Shown: positions 1 to 6,758 of the stretch, piece by piece
Layout of the letters: each line of letters opens with the position of its first letter
How positions within the stretch are numbered: position 1 is the stretch's first letter
From: Pseudomonadota bacterium
GTDB lineage: Bacteria > SAR324 > NAC60-12
Assembly: GCA_014381795.1 (NCBI GenBank)
Contig: JACNKY010000222.1
Span: forward strand, 2,215 to 9,180
Direction of reading: 5' to 3'
DNA length: 6,966 nucleotides
Translations under genes and position numbers: made by a program
The notes under the pieces: model-generated
What the model was told of the DNA's origin: nothing
Seen by the model: the letters and a program-made list of their open reading frames with translations, nothing else
The model's database searches: none

Positions 1-1
1 G

Positions 2-1354
2 GGACTGAATCAAGCTATCGATAATTCCGAGATGGCAGTTTCGCTGATGCAAACAGCGGAAGGCGCACTAGAAGAAGTCAGCAGCGCACTGATTCAAGCA
101 CGTCAATTGGCTGTTCATGCAGGCAACGAGGGTGCCAACGATCCTAATATGCTCGAGGCGGATCAAAGTGAAATAAATAATATCCTAGAGCAAGTCAATC
201 GTATTGCTACAAGTACACAGTATGGTCATAACTATTTGCTTGATGGAAGTCGGTCAGGTAATGGAGTAACAACCGGAGATAATCTGGAATTTGTCGGCGC
301 AACTACTGAAGCAGCCAGTTCTGGTGTAGGTGGTTATTCAGTAAATATCAGTAACGCAGCGAGTCGGGCCAATCATACTGGTTCAGTAGCTTTGACTCAA
401 GATATTATTGATTCAGGTGAGCAAATTACTGTTTCAGAGGGTGGAAGGACTGTTAACTTTTTAACAGAAAAAGGAAAGACAGTCGAACAGACCCTGAATG
501 ATCTGAGTACGACAATTAGTGATGCAGGATTAGAAATTGATTTAATCCGACCTTATCCTCCTGTGACTGACGGAAATGTGGCTCAGGCCGTTTCATTCAG
601 ACACAAGGAATTCGGCAGCGAACATACTTTTCAGGTTGCAAGTAATACAGCCGGACTAGTATCAGATACCGCAAATACTAGCGTAAAAATCGAAAATGGT
701 ACTGATGTCGCCGGTGAAATAAACGGTGAAGTATCATACGGAAAAGGTCAGGTTTTGACTGGATCAGATGGTTCAGGTACTGCGGAAGGAATTAAGGTTC
801 GTTATACCGGTGAAGCAGCCCCTGAACAAGCACCTTTGCTTGACTCAAATGGTCAACAACAAGTCGGAGCAGATGGCATACCTCTGAATGAAGCAGGAAG
901 TGCTGGAACAGTTACTTTTTCGCAGAACTCATTGACCTTTCAAGTTGGTGCTAATGCTGATCAGCATTCTGAAATATCGCTGAGAAGTATCAAAACCAAT
1001 GATTTGGGTAGAGGTGAGAAGAATAGTTCAAACTTCAAATCTTTAGCTGAAATTTCGGTGATGAACTCGGATCAGGCTCAAGATGCTATCCTGGTTATCG
1101 ACCAGGCAATTGAGGAAGTTAGTGTGTCACGCGGTAAGATGGGTGCGTTCCAGAAGAACAATCTGGAAAGTAACCTGAATTACCTCCGGGTTGCACATGA
1201 AAATACTGTCAGTTCGGAATCAGTAATTCGTGATGCGGATATGGCTGAAGAAATGGCAACATTTACCCGGAATCAGATCATGATGGAAGCAAGTACTTCC
1301 ATGATGGCACAGGCAAATCAGAATTCTATGACTGTGTTAAAGTTAATAGGGTAG
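2..1354 (+). CDS. Flagellin, 5'-truncated by the window edge
   Basis: Structural subunit of the flagellar filament, exported by the flagellar type III system and polymerised outside the cell. The reading frame is open from base 2, upstream of the first ATG at 32, and the residues before that ATG (GLNQAIDNSE) are typical flagellin helix sequence. ATG 32 is therefore internal, and about 60 N-terminal residues lie outside the window. Of 450 visible residues, 1-83 match the N-terminal D1 helix region (QTAEGALEEV, ARQLAVHAGNEG, NRIATSTQYG, LLDGS). Residues 139-224 look like a flagellin IN-type insert in the variable domain. A segment with FQVGANADQ lies near 313-320. Residues 355-450 are the C-terminal D1/D0 helices (FQKNNLESNLNYL, MAQANQ, ending VLKLIG). 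There are no cysteines, as usual for flagellins. The end of the protein is methionine-rich. Promoter and start are not visible. The family call is secure; which flagellin paralogue this is cannot be told. Confidence 0.96.
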   Translation, partial: GLNQAIDNSEMAVSLMQTAEGALEEVSSALIQARQLAVHAGNEGANDPNMLEADQSEINNILEQVNRIATSTQYGHNYLLDGSRSGNGVTTGDNLEFVGATTEAASSGVGGYSVNISNAASRANHTGSVALTQDIIDSGEQITVSEGGRTVNFLTEKGKTVEQTLNDLSTTISDAGLEIDLIRPYPPVTDGNVAQAVSFRHKEFGSEHTFQVASNTAGLVSDTANTSVKIENGTDVAGEINGEVSYGKGQVLTGSDGSGTAEGIKVRYTGEAAPEQAPLLDSNGQQQVGADGIPLNEAGSAGTVTFSQNSLTFQVGANADQHSEISLRSIKTNDLGRGEKNSSNFKSLAEISVMNSDQAQDAILVIDQAIEEVSVSRGKMGAFQKNNLESNLNYLRVAHENTVSSESVIRDADMAEEMATFTRNQIMMEASTSMMAQANQNSMTVLKLIG

Positions 1355-1365
1355 TCTTTAAGACA

Positions 1366-1402
1366 TGTGGACACGAAACACTCATTTGTTTTTCTGTCCA
1401 CA
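1366..1402. terminator. Hairpin between convergent genes, possible bidirectional terminator
   Basis: An 8-base perfect inverted repeat, TGTGGACA (1366-1373) and TGTCCACA (1395-1402), starts 12 bases after the flagellin stop. The interior can extend the stem: GAAACA (1375-1380) can pair with the TGTTTTTC run (1387-1394) if two T are bulged. It lies in the 65-base spacer between two convergent genes, where a shared terminator is expected. Neither strand has a clear U-tract directly after the stem, so it is not a canonical intrinsic terminator. It could instead be a 3'-end stabilising structure. Confidence 0.45.
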
Positions 1403-1419
1403 ATCCTGATGTTTAATAA

Positions 1420-4400
1420 TCAGCGCCCTGTGTTACGAAAGTAATACAGGGTTCCTGCCTCGCTCCCGACTATCAAATCCAAATCACCATCATTATCCAG
1501 ATCAACAAAAACTGGATTCCCTCCAACAGGTAATTTCAGTTCCTTAAAATATTCTGGAGAAGGTTTCCAGTTAATTGATCCTGCTTTTTCAAGATCAAGC
1601 TGAAAGCTGTGCATTATTCCTGAATCAGAGCCAACAATCAATTCGGGTTGTTGATCATTATTTAGATCTGCAATTATCGGTATTGCACCGAGACCAACGT
1701 CCAGGTTTAAATACTTACGTCTCTCCAGTTCGAAACGGGAACTTTTACTGATTCCTGTACGCTCATATTTGTAGAGCTGCCCCAAAAAATTTCCAACAAG
1801 AAGATCATTTACACCATCTGCATTTAAATCAAGAACAGCAGGGACAGAGTTTATTCCACCGGTGACACCGATAAATGGTGTGGGATTAAAGACGAAATCT
1901 GCGATCTCAAAATTCCCTTTATTTTCCCAGTACTGAATACTACCTTGTTGATTCCCTACAAGGAGATCTAAATCCGTATCTCCATCTAAATCCGTAAAAA
2001 CCGGTGCGGAATTCTTTCCTCCCCGATAATCAAGGAAGTTATTGCTTTCCAAAATCCATTCAGCATCTACAGAGTTATGTTCACGCCTGTAATATCTCAG
2101 TTCTCCGGACTTGTTTCCAATAATTAAATCAAGAATGTTGTCTCCATCTATATCCATAAATGCCGGAAAAGCGCGGCGGCCAAGTTCCAGGTTACCGTAC
2201 TTCGCACTGACAAATTCAAAATTCGGATCTATTGGTTCATTTTCTTCCGGATCCTTTTCTGAAACAGGAGCCTCAAAGGCAATTTTTGTCTCAAGCTGTT
2301 GCTCTTTCTCATCTTCAACCTCCAGTGTGTTTTCGGAGAGAACTAATGTGCTTACTTTTTTAGTATCATCTTTTGTTATCATTCCGCCATTTTTCCAAAA
2401 CAGCAGATTTCCTTCCTCATCTCCTAGCATTAAATCTGATTTGTTGTCTCCGTCAAAATCCGCAAAATGTGGTGTGCTATAGCTGATGCTCTTGATATTT
2501 TGCCAGTGTTCAGCCTCCAGCTTCCATCCACGCAATGCAGGAGATCTATCAGGCGGTATATGGCTTCGCAGACTTAAAAAGCCTTCACGCCCACCAACGA
2601 CGAGATCAGGATATTTATCAGAGTTCCAGTCCCAAAAAGTTGGTGCCGCGTTGGCTTTCAACTGTATTCCTGAAATACGCGTATTAAGCAGCACAAAATG
2701 CGGTGCTGTTTTACTTCCCTGATTTTCATAGTAAATAATCAAACCTTTGCTATTTCCAACAAGCAGATCCAGATCAGCATCTCCATCCATGTCCTGCAGT
2801 AAAGGAGTACTGAAACTCCCAACGTCAATTTGCGAAATATTAACGTCATGTACGATCCAATTCGGTTTTTTTGCAGAACCGCGGTTGAGTAGCAATTCTA
2901 ATTTGCCACTTTGATTTCCGCTGATGATGTCTAAATCACCATCTGCATCAATATCTGCTAATACAGGTGAACTGTATTGTCTTTTGTTTTTATTAAGAGC
3001 AGGAAAATGGATGGGATACCAGTCAGTTCCGCTCTCAGCCCTATTTTCAAACGCAAATATTTCTCCAGAACGACTGCCCAATAGGATATCGAGGCGGCCG
3101 TCTTTGTTCCAGTCACCACTTGTGATGCTGGAATGGCGCTCACTGCCGCTTAAACTCTCTATCTTAAAAAAGTTTCTACTGGCTAACCAGAGTTGATTCC
3201 TCGTAATAACTCCCTGTAATTTAAGTTTTTCAATTTCCTTATTTATTGCAGGAGTTTCAGCTTCTTTTCCTCCTTCTGCAGTAGGAGGATCTGTTTGCGC
3301 AACGTTCTCTTCAGGTTCACCCTCATTTGCGGTTTTCCCCTCAGCGTTTGCTTCACCAGCAGTATCTACTTCGCTTGCTATCTGAGCACTCCCGATATCT
3401 GTTGCAAGAGATACTTCATCCAAATTTGTGTCAACACTGAGGTCTGGTCGTAAAATATAGGGTTGCAGTTCTTCCATGCCTAATATTTTTACTTCTTGAG
3501 GTACACCGAATGCTGCAGCAAGAGTGGTCAGACACTCAGGAAATCCTCTTAATTGCTTACAGGCTTGTGAAAGGATTACTTCAAAAGAAGATAACTTATC
3601 GAGTTTTTCCAATTGAACGGCTGAAATTTTACTCAATTGATCCATCAGGACTTCGTTGTTTTCGTAATAGATAACCATGGAGGAGGCTGTACCTAAAAAT
3701 AATTCCGGAAAATTATCCTGGTTCAGGTCTTTAAATGTGGGAGCAACGTTACCCCCGGTATCAATAAACTGGAAGTGCTTTGATTTTATTATCCATTGTG
3801 GCGCAAAGCGGTCTCCTCCATTAAGATAATAATTTATTTTACCATTAGATTTTCCTACAACAAGATCCAAATCATTATCCTGATCCCAATCTACCAACTC
3901 TGGAACAGCATCAATCTGCGGAGCAATGTCAGTAAGCAGTTCTGGTTGATATTTGCAGCGTATATCCGGTGGATCATCAACATTAAAATCCATACAAAAA
4001 ACTGCTTCATCTGTCATTCCGGAATTAAAAAATAGATGAACTTTTCCGGATCTTGTTCCTACTAATAAATCTAAAGCACGGTCACCGTTTACATCAGCAA
4101 AACGAGGTACACTGTTTCCTCCAAATCTTAAACCCTTGTAAATTGGAGTTTTACGGAAAAAAATAGGACTAAGCTGGTTTCCTCTATTTTCATAGTAAAA
4201 GATATGTCCATCTTTGGAACCAACAAATAGATCAAAGTCACCATCATTATCGATGTCAGCAAACTCAGGTGCAGAGTTACTGCCTACATCCAGGACTGTT
4301 TTTAGCAGGCTGGGGTTGTTTTGTTCGTCTAGACCTTCATGGATCACTACAAAATCTTCAGTCTCCAATTTAAAGAGCGGTACTGAAAAACTGCCTTCAT

Positions 4401-4683
4401 TAACAAAAAAAGCAATGCGCCCATCAGCTTTTCCGACAAACAGGTCATCGTCACCATCATTGTCTATATCGACAAAACGTAACTGACTACGTGCAAAATT
4501 GCGTGTGTAAAGCAGTTTTATTTTTCCTTTGATTCTTCCATAATACTGGGGGATCCAGTTATATGATGGAGTTAAAACATCTTCTGCAGCAATGATTTGA
4601 ACAGCTGTTCCCGACAGAGAGAACAGGATCATGAAAAGCAGTGGAAAGAGCAGAATATTGAAAGATTTTGTGGCCTTGAACAT
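1420..4683 (-). CDS. Exported FG-GAP/VCBS-repeat protein with three five-repeat beta-propeller blocks
   Basis: A 1087-residue protein of unknown function, predicted to leave the cytoplasm. Residues 1-33 are a Sec-type signal peptide: lysines at 3 and 6, a hydrophobic core at 8-23, and possible cleavage after A27 or A33. There is no lipobox cysteine. The rest carries 15 copies of a calcium-binding-like loop, DxDxDGDxDL followed by VGxxxGxIxYYENxG. The first Asp of each lies at 72, 143, 197, 265, 319; 524, 577, 631, 685, 742; 844, 898, 952, 1006 and 1061. Copies 1, 2, 7 and 15 keep the full acidic loop; 3, 5, 9 and 14 are degenerate. Linkers at about 343-494 and 768-818 separate the blocks. Only four cysteines are present, in two close pairs (230/243 and 375/384), compatible with disulfides outside the cytoplasm. 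There is no C-terminal membrane segment or sorting motif; the chain ends right after the last repeat. The start was chosen because it gives the complete signal peptide; the next Met (18) would remove its basic part. No Shine-Dalgarno sequence is visible. The fold call is firm; function is not inferable. Confidence 0.93.
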   Translation of the reverse strand: MFKATKSFNILLFPLLFMILFSLSGTAVQIIAAEDVLTPSYNWIPQYYGRIKGKIKLLYTRNFARSQLRFVDIDNDGDDDLFVGKADGRIAFFVNEGSFSVPLFKLETEDFVVIHEGLDEQNNPSLLKTVLDVGSNSAPEFADIDNDGDFDLFVGSKDGHIFYYENRGNQLSPIFFRKTPIYKGLRFGGNSVPRFADVNGDRALDLLVGTRSGKVHLFFNSGMTDEAVFCMDFNVDDPPDIRCKYQPELLTDIAPQIDAVPELVDWDQDNDLDLVVGKSNGKINYYLNGGDRFAPQWIIKSKHFQFIDTGGNVAPTFKDLNQDNFPELFLGTASSMVIYYENNEVLMDQLSKISAVQLEKLDKLSSFEVILSQACKQLRGFPECLTTLAAAFGVPQEVKILGMEELQPYILRPDLSVDTNLDEVSLATDIGSAQIASEVDTAGEANAEGKTANEGEPEENVAQTDPPTAEGGKEAETPAINKEIEKLKLQGVITRNQLWLASRNFFKIESLSGSERHSSITSGDWNKDGRLDILLGSRSGEIFAFENRAESGTDWYPIHFPALNKNKRQYSSPVLADIDADGDLDIISGNQSGKLELLLNRGSAKKPNWIVHDVNISQIDVGSFSTPLLQDMDGDADLDLLVGNSKGLIIYYENQGSKTAPHFVLLNTRISGIQLKANAAPTFWDWNSDKYPDLVVGGREGFLSLRSHIPPDRSPALRGWKLEAEHWQNIKSISYSTPHFADFDGDNKSDLMLGDEEGNLLFWKNGGMITKDDTKKVSTLVLSENTLEVEDEKEQQLETKIAFEAPVSEKDPEENEPIDPNFEFVSAKYGNLELGRRAFPAFMDIDGDNILDLIIGNKSGELRYYRREHNSVDAEWILESNNFLDYRGGKNSAPVFTDLDGDTDLDLLVGNQQGSIQYWENKGNFEIADFVFNPTPFIGVTGGINSVPAVLDLNADGVNDLLVGNFLGQLYKYERTGISKSSRFELERRKYLNLDVGLGAIPIIADLNNDQQPELIVGSDSGIMHSFQLDLEKAGSINWKPSPEYFKELKLPVGGNPVFVDLDNDGDLDLIVGSEAGTLYYFRNTGR
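1423..2226 (-). repeat. Propeller block 3: FG-GAP repeats 11-15 (residues about 820-1087)
   Basis: Five repeats with loop Asp at 844, 898, 952, 1006 and 1061, spaced 54, 54, 54 and 55 residues, the most regular block. It starts with an outer-strand-like stretch (FEFVSAKYGNLELG, 822-835) and ends with LYYFRNTGR, the end of the protein. Repeat 15 has a complete acidic loop (DLDNDGDLD). Confidence 0.8.
1426..1451 (+). repeat. 11-base-pair stem with GAAA loop over the last codons of the repeat gene
   Basis: On the + strand CCCTGTGTTAC (1426-1436) and GTAATACAGGG (1441-1451) pair over 11 positions, with one G-U wobble (1432/1445) and a GAAA loop of the GNRA class closed by C-G. On the - strand the same site has an A-C mismatch and a TTTC loop, so the fold is better in the direction of flagellin read-through RNA. 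The bases also encode the last residues of the repeat protein (YYFRNTG), so chance cannot be excluded. No U-tract follows on the + strand. Confidence 0.4.
2386..3201 (-). repeat. Propeller block 2: FG-GAP repeats 6-10 (residues about 495-766)
   Basis: Five repeats with loop Asp at 524, 577, 631, 685 and 742, spaced 53, 54, 54 and 57 residues. The block starts with an outer-strand-like stretch (LWLASRNFFKIESLSG, residues 498-513) and ends after LLFWKNGG (760-767). An acidic linker rich in Glu, Asp and Lys (about 768-818) follows. Confidence 0.78.
3202..3657 (-). other. Linker 1 coding segment: helical part with CX8C, then acidic low-complexity stretch
   Basis: Residues about 343-494 carry no FG-GAP motif. 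Residues 344-410 look helical (many Leu, Lys, Glu and Gln) and include C375 and C384, which could form a disulfide. Residues about 415-480 are rich in Glu, Ala, Thr, Gly and Pro and look disordered. The segment separates block 1 from block 2. I do not recognise a known domain in it. Confidence 0.6.
3658..4560 (-). repeat. Propeller block 1: FG-GAP repeats 1-5 (residues about 42-342)
   Basis: Five repeats whose loop Asp residues lie at 72, 143, 197, 265 and 319. Spacing is 71, 54, 68 and 54 residues, so two repeats carry insertions of about 15 residues. The second insertion contains the cysteine pair 230/243. The block begins with a lone outer-strand-like stretch (residues about 42-70) and ends just after IYYEN (338-342). 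Repeat 5 is degenerate in its acidic loop (DLNQDNFPE). Confidence 0.75.
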
Positions 4684-4847
4684 GAATAACGAGGATTTGG
4701 TGAAAATGGTAGGAATTGAGTGAAGTTTCTGTAAAACGCTTTAGTCTTTAGTGATTTCTTTCAGTAATCCTGAACCTTTGAGTAACTTGCAAAGTTGATT
4801 TTAGGAACCGGATCCTGTATAAGTTTAATGTGTTTCATCACACGAAA

Positions 4848-4874
4848 TTTATAGACTCTTGCCAAACATGTCAA
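4848..4874 (-). promoter_or_regulatory. Candidate sigma-70-type promoter for the repeat gene
   Basis: Read on the - strand, a perfect TTGACA (-35, 4874-4869) is followed after 15 bases by TATAAA (-10, 4853-4848). Both hexamers are near consensus, but the spacer is two bases shorter than the preferred 17. It would give a leader of about 155-160 bases before the start codon at 4683. It is the best match for this gene that I can see. Confidence 0.45.
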
Positions 4875-4900
4875 CTTAAATTTAAGTGAAGCTAAGTTGA
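4871..4900. promoter_or_regulatory. Nested palindromes, candidate operator
   Basis: ACTTAAATTTAAGT (4874-4887) is a perfect 14-base palindrome. Overlapping it, TCAACTTA (4871-4878) and TAAGTTGA (4893-4900) form an 8-base inverted repeat with a 14-base spacer. The left arm overlaps the -35 hexamer of the candidate promoter for the repeat gene, so a bound protein could block or activate it. The regulator is unknown, and AT-rich palindromes also arise by chance. Confidence 0.35.
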
Positions 4901-5051
4901 TGATAATAGTTTAAGATCCAGTTTTAAAAACAAAAAATATGTCTCTTATTTTGCTTTCAGTTTGTTTTGCCGTTGTCATCTGGTCTGCTACTATGCACTT
5001 CAGCTTTCTTGAAATTAATGCTGAATATATCATCTCCAGCAGGCTCAGGAC

Positions 5052-5074
5052 TAAGTCACTCTGGTGATGACTTA
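5052..5074. repeat. Inverted repeat TAAGTCA / TGACTTA upstream of pepA
   Basis: Seven-base perfect arms (5052-5058 and 5068-5074) surround 9 bases. On the + strand it is followed by a T-rich run (TTTGCTTTT, 5075-5083), so it could act as a weak terminator or attenuator if transcription starts further upstream. It could also be a protein-binding site. The stem is short and AT-rich. Confidence 0.25.
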
Positions 5075-5101
5075 TTTGCTTTTACACTAAAGTCTTGTCT
5101 G

Positions 5102-5130
5102 TTGATGCACAAGCTCGGTATGTTTATTAC
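5102..5130 (+). promoter_or_regulatory. Weak sigma-70-type promoter candidate for pepA
   Basis: TTGATG (5102-5107) and TATTAC (5125-5130) are separated by the ideal 17 bases, with four of six matches each. It would place the transcription start about 75 bases before the pepA start. TAAAAT (5134-5139) is an alternative -10 but has no -35 partner. Confidence 0.3.
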
Positions 5131-5201
5131 TCATAAAATATATTCAAAATATTAAAGGCAGAGTGTTTATCTACCTGCTGTTTAATTATCAATATTATTA
5201 A

Positions 5202-5206
5202 AAGGA
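5202..5206 (+). promoter_or_regulatory. Ribosome binding site of pepA
   Basis: AAGGA lies 6 bases before the ATG at 5213. It supports that start and contrasts with the divergent repeat gene, which lacks such a site. Confidence 0.75.
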
Positions 5207-5212
5207 ATTAAA

Positions 5213-6718
5213 ATGGAATTGAAAATTGAAGTTAACAATATTCCTCTTAAAAATCAAAAACTCGAAGCACTAGTTGTTTTTGTTGCAGAAGACACAGATG
5301 TGAATGGAAGCGGACTTAAGGATCTTCCGGATGAGTTAAATAAACAACTCAGTACTTCTCTTAAACTGAGAATATTTAACGGAAAGAAAGGCAGTAGCCA
5401 GCACTTTATATCAGGCTACACAAAAATACCGCAGATGTTAGCAATTGGTGTAGGGAAAAAAAATGAACTGGACGCAGAAACCCTTCGACGTGCTGCTGGA
5501 AAAGCAGGTAAAATGCTGCCTGCGCTTAAAGCAAATACTGTCGGATTCGTGTTGACTTCATTACTCCAAAATACTACTGAAACTGATGCGGGGCAGGTAC
5601 TTGTTGAAGGCTTAACATTGGGAGCTTATGAGTTCAATACTTACAAAAAACAGGAAAATAATAAATCAAATACTAAATTCATCAAAATTCATTGTTGTGA
5701 TCCTGAAAAACTTACTTCTTTGAATGCCTTAAAAAATGGGAAAATACTCGCTGATGGAACAAATATGGCGAGGACATTGGGTAATACACCTGCAAATGAT
5801 TTAAAACCTAAAGATTTAGCTGCAGAAGCAAAAAAAATAGCGAAGCAGTATAAAATGGAATGCACTGTTCTGGAAGAGAAAGATATGAAAAAGCTTGGCA
5901 TGGGAATGCTGCTGGGCGTTTCACGTGGTTCAAGAGAACCGGCTAAACTTATTGTTCTGGAGTACAGTCACCAGAAAGCAAAACAGACTATTGCTCTTGT
6001 CGGCAAAGGAGTAACATTTGATTCAGGTGGAATTTCACTCAAACCTGGAAAAAATATGGATGAAATGAAATTTGATATGTGTGGTGCCGCGGCTGTTTTA
6101 GGAGCGATGAAAGTCATTGGTGAGATAAATCCAAAACTGAATGTTGTTGCTGTCATTCCAACTACAGAAAACATGCCCGACGGTGATGCACTGCGTCCGG
6201 GAGACATCGTAACGGCGCATAACGGTAAACGTGTCGAAATCCTCAACACAGATGCGGAAGGTCGTTTGATTCTGCGTGATGCACTGAGTTATGTCGTTAA
6301 GGAATTCAAGCCTGATGCAGTTGTCGACCTGGCAACTTTGACAGGTGCATGCATTACCGCGCTGGGACACCTCACAACCGGCGCAATTACGAATAATGAT
6401 GACTTGATGGAACAGGTCCGGAAGGCAGGAATTAACAGCGGAGACCGCGTTTGGCAACTGCCGAGTTTTCCTGAGTACGGTGAATCGATAAAAGGGAAAT
6501 ATGCGGATTTGCAAAATATAGGTGTCGGTGATTCCGGAACTATCATCGGAGGATTGTTTTTAGAGCATTTTATTGATGGAACACCCTGGGTCCATCTTGA
6601 TATTGCCGGAACATCCTGGAATGTAAAGCACATCGGTTATCATCCTAACAGTGGTGCAACAGGGGTCGGCGTGAGATTGCTTGTTGATCTGGTGCAGAAC
6701 TGGAAAACGCTGAAATAA
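5213..6718 (+). CDS. pepA: Leucyl aminopeptidase, peptidase family M17
   Basis: Cytosolic two-metal aminopeptidase that removes N-terminal residues, preferring leucine, from peptides; family members work as hexamers in peptide turnover. At 501 residues the length is normal for the family. Residues 1 to about 165 are the divergent N-terminal domain, and about 175-490 the catalytic domain. The metal ligands are all present with the expected spacing: K265 and D270 in VGKGVTFDSGG, D288 in MKFDMCGAAAV, and D347 and E349 in the signature NTDAEGRL. The catalytic pair K277 (SLKPGK) and R351 are also there. These match the E. coli PepA residues with a constant offset of five, so I expect an active enzyme. 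The E. coli protein also binds DNA in site-specific recombination and transcription; whether this one does cannot be read here. The start is supported by AAGGA upstream. A probable mgtE follows 40 bases after the stop. Confidence 0.97.
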   Translation: MELKIEVNNIPLKNQKLEALVVFVAEDTDVNGSGLKDLPDELNKQLSTSLKLRIFNGKKGSSQHFISGYTKIPQMLAIGVGKKNELDAETLRRAAGKAGKMLPALKANTVGFVLTSLLQNTTETDAGQVLVEGLTLGAYEFNTYKKQENNKSNTKFIKIHCCDPEKLTSLNALKNGKILADGTNMARTLGNTPANDLKPKDLAAEAKKIAKQYKMECTVLEEKDMKKLGMGMLLGVSRGSREPAKLIVLEYSHQKAKQTIALVGKGVTFDSGGISLKPGKNMDEMKFDMCGAAAVLGAMKVIGEINPKLNVVAVIPTTENMPDGDALRPGDIVTAHNGKRVEILNTDAEGRLILRDALSYVVKEFKPDAVVDLATLTGACITALGHLTTGAITNNDDLMEQVRKAGINSGDRVWQLPSFPEYGESIKGKYADLQNIGVGDSGTIIGGLFLEHFIDGTPWVHLDIAGTSWNVKHIGYHPNSGATGVGVRLLVDLVQNWKTLK

Positions 6719-6758
6719 GCGTTACTAAAATAAAATTGAATCTGTTGAAGACTGAATA

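Larger units (their letters stand above)
4684..5212. other. Divergent intergenic region between the repeat gene and pepA
   Basis: This 529-base AT-rich stretch contains no convincing gene. It holds the promoter candidates and inverted repeats listed separately, a tandem 7-mer CTTTAGT CTTTAGT (4739-4752) with an inverted copy (5086-5092), and a small inverted repeat AACTT-gca-AAGTT (4784-4796). I see no tRNA, known riboswitch or small RNA signature. Its length suggests long leaders, regulation or an unrecognised small RNA; none of these is shown. Confidence 0.7.

Noticed and set aside
32..34. ATG as the start of flagellin
   Set aside because: The frame continues upstream to base 2 with conserved flagellin residues, and the N-terminal D0 helix would be missing.
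2111..2482. 123-codon open frame opposite the repeat gene (also 2486-2722, 2924-3196, 3796-4035, 4214-4486)
   Set aside because: These are antisense shadows of the repeated acidic-loop codons, rich in Ser/Pro in a pattern that mirrors them.
1420..4683. Reading the DNA of the repeat gene as a tandem or satellite-like nucleotide repeat
   Set aside because: The repeats are clear in protein but diverged at the base level, with no long identical units; they are old duplications in a coding region.
1420..4683. C-terminal sorting signal (LPXTG, PEP-CTERM or type IX style) on the repeat protein
   Set aside because: The chain ends immediately after the last repeat, with no hydrophobic tail or sorting motif.
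4784..4796. AACTT-gca-AAGTT as a separate operator or sigma-54 element
   Set aside because: The arms are only five bases, and no GG partner lies at the right distance for a -24/-12 promoter.
4967..5155. 62-codon open frame in the intergenic region, starting with TTG
   Set aside because: No ribosome site, a TTG start and no recognisable protein features. It overlaps the inverted repeat and the pepA promoter candidate and looks like chance.
6098..6514. 138-codon open frame opposite pepA (also 5689-5901, 5968-6249 and 6289-6633)
   Set aside because: They lie entirely within the well-conserved pepA catalytic domain on the other strand, with no domain of their own.
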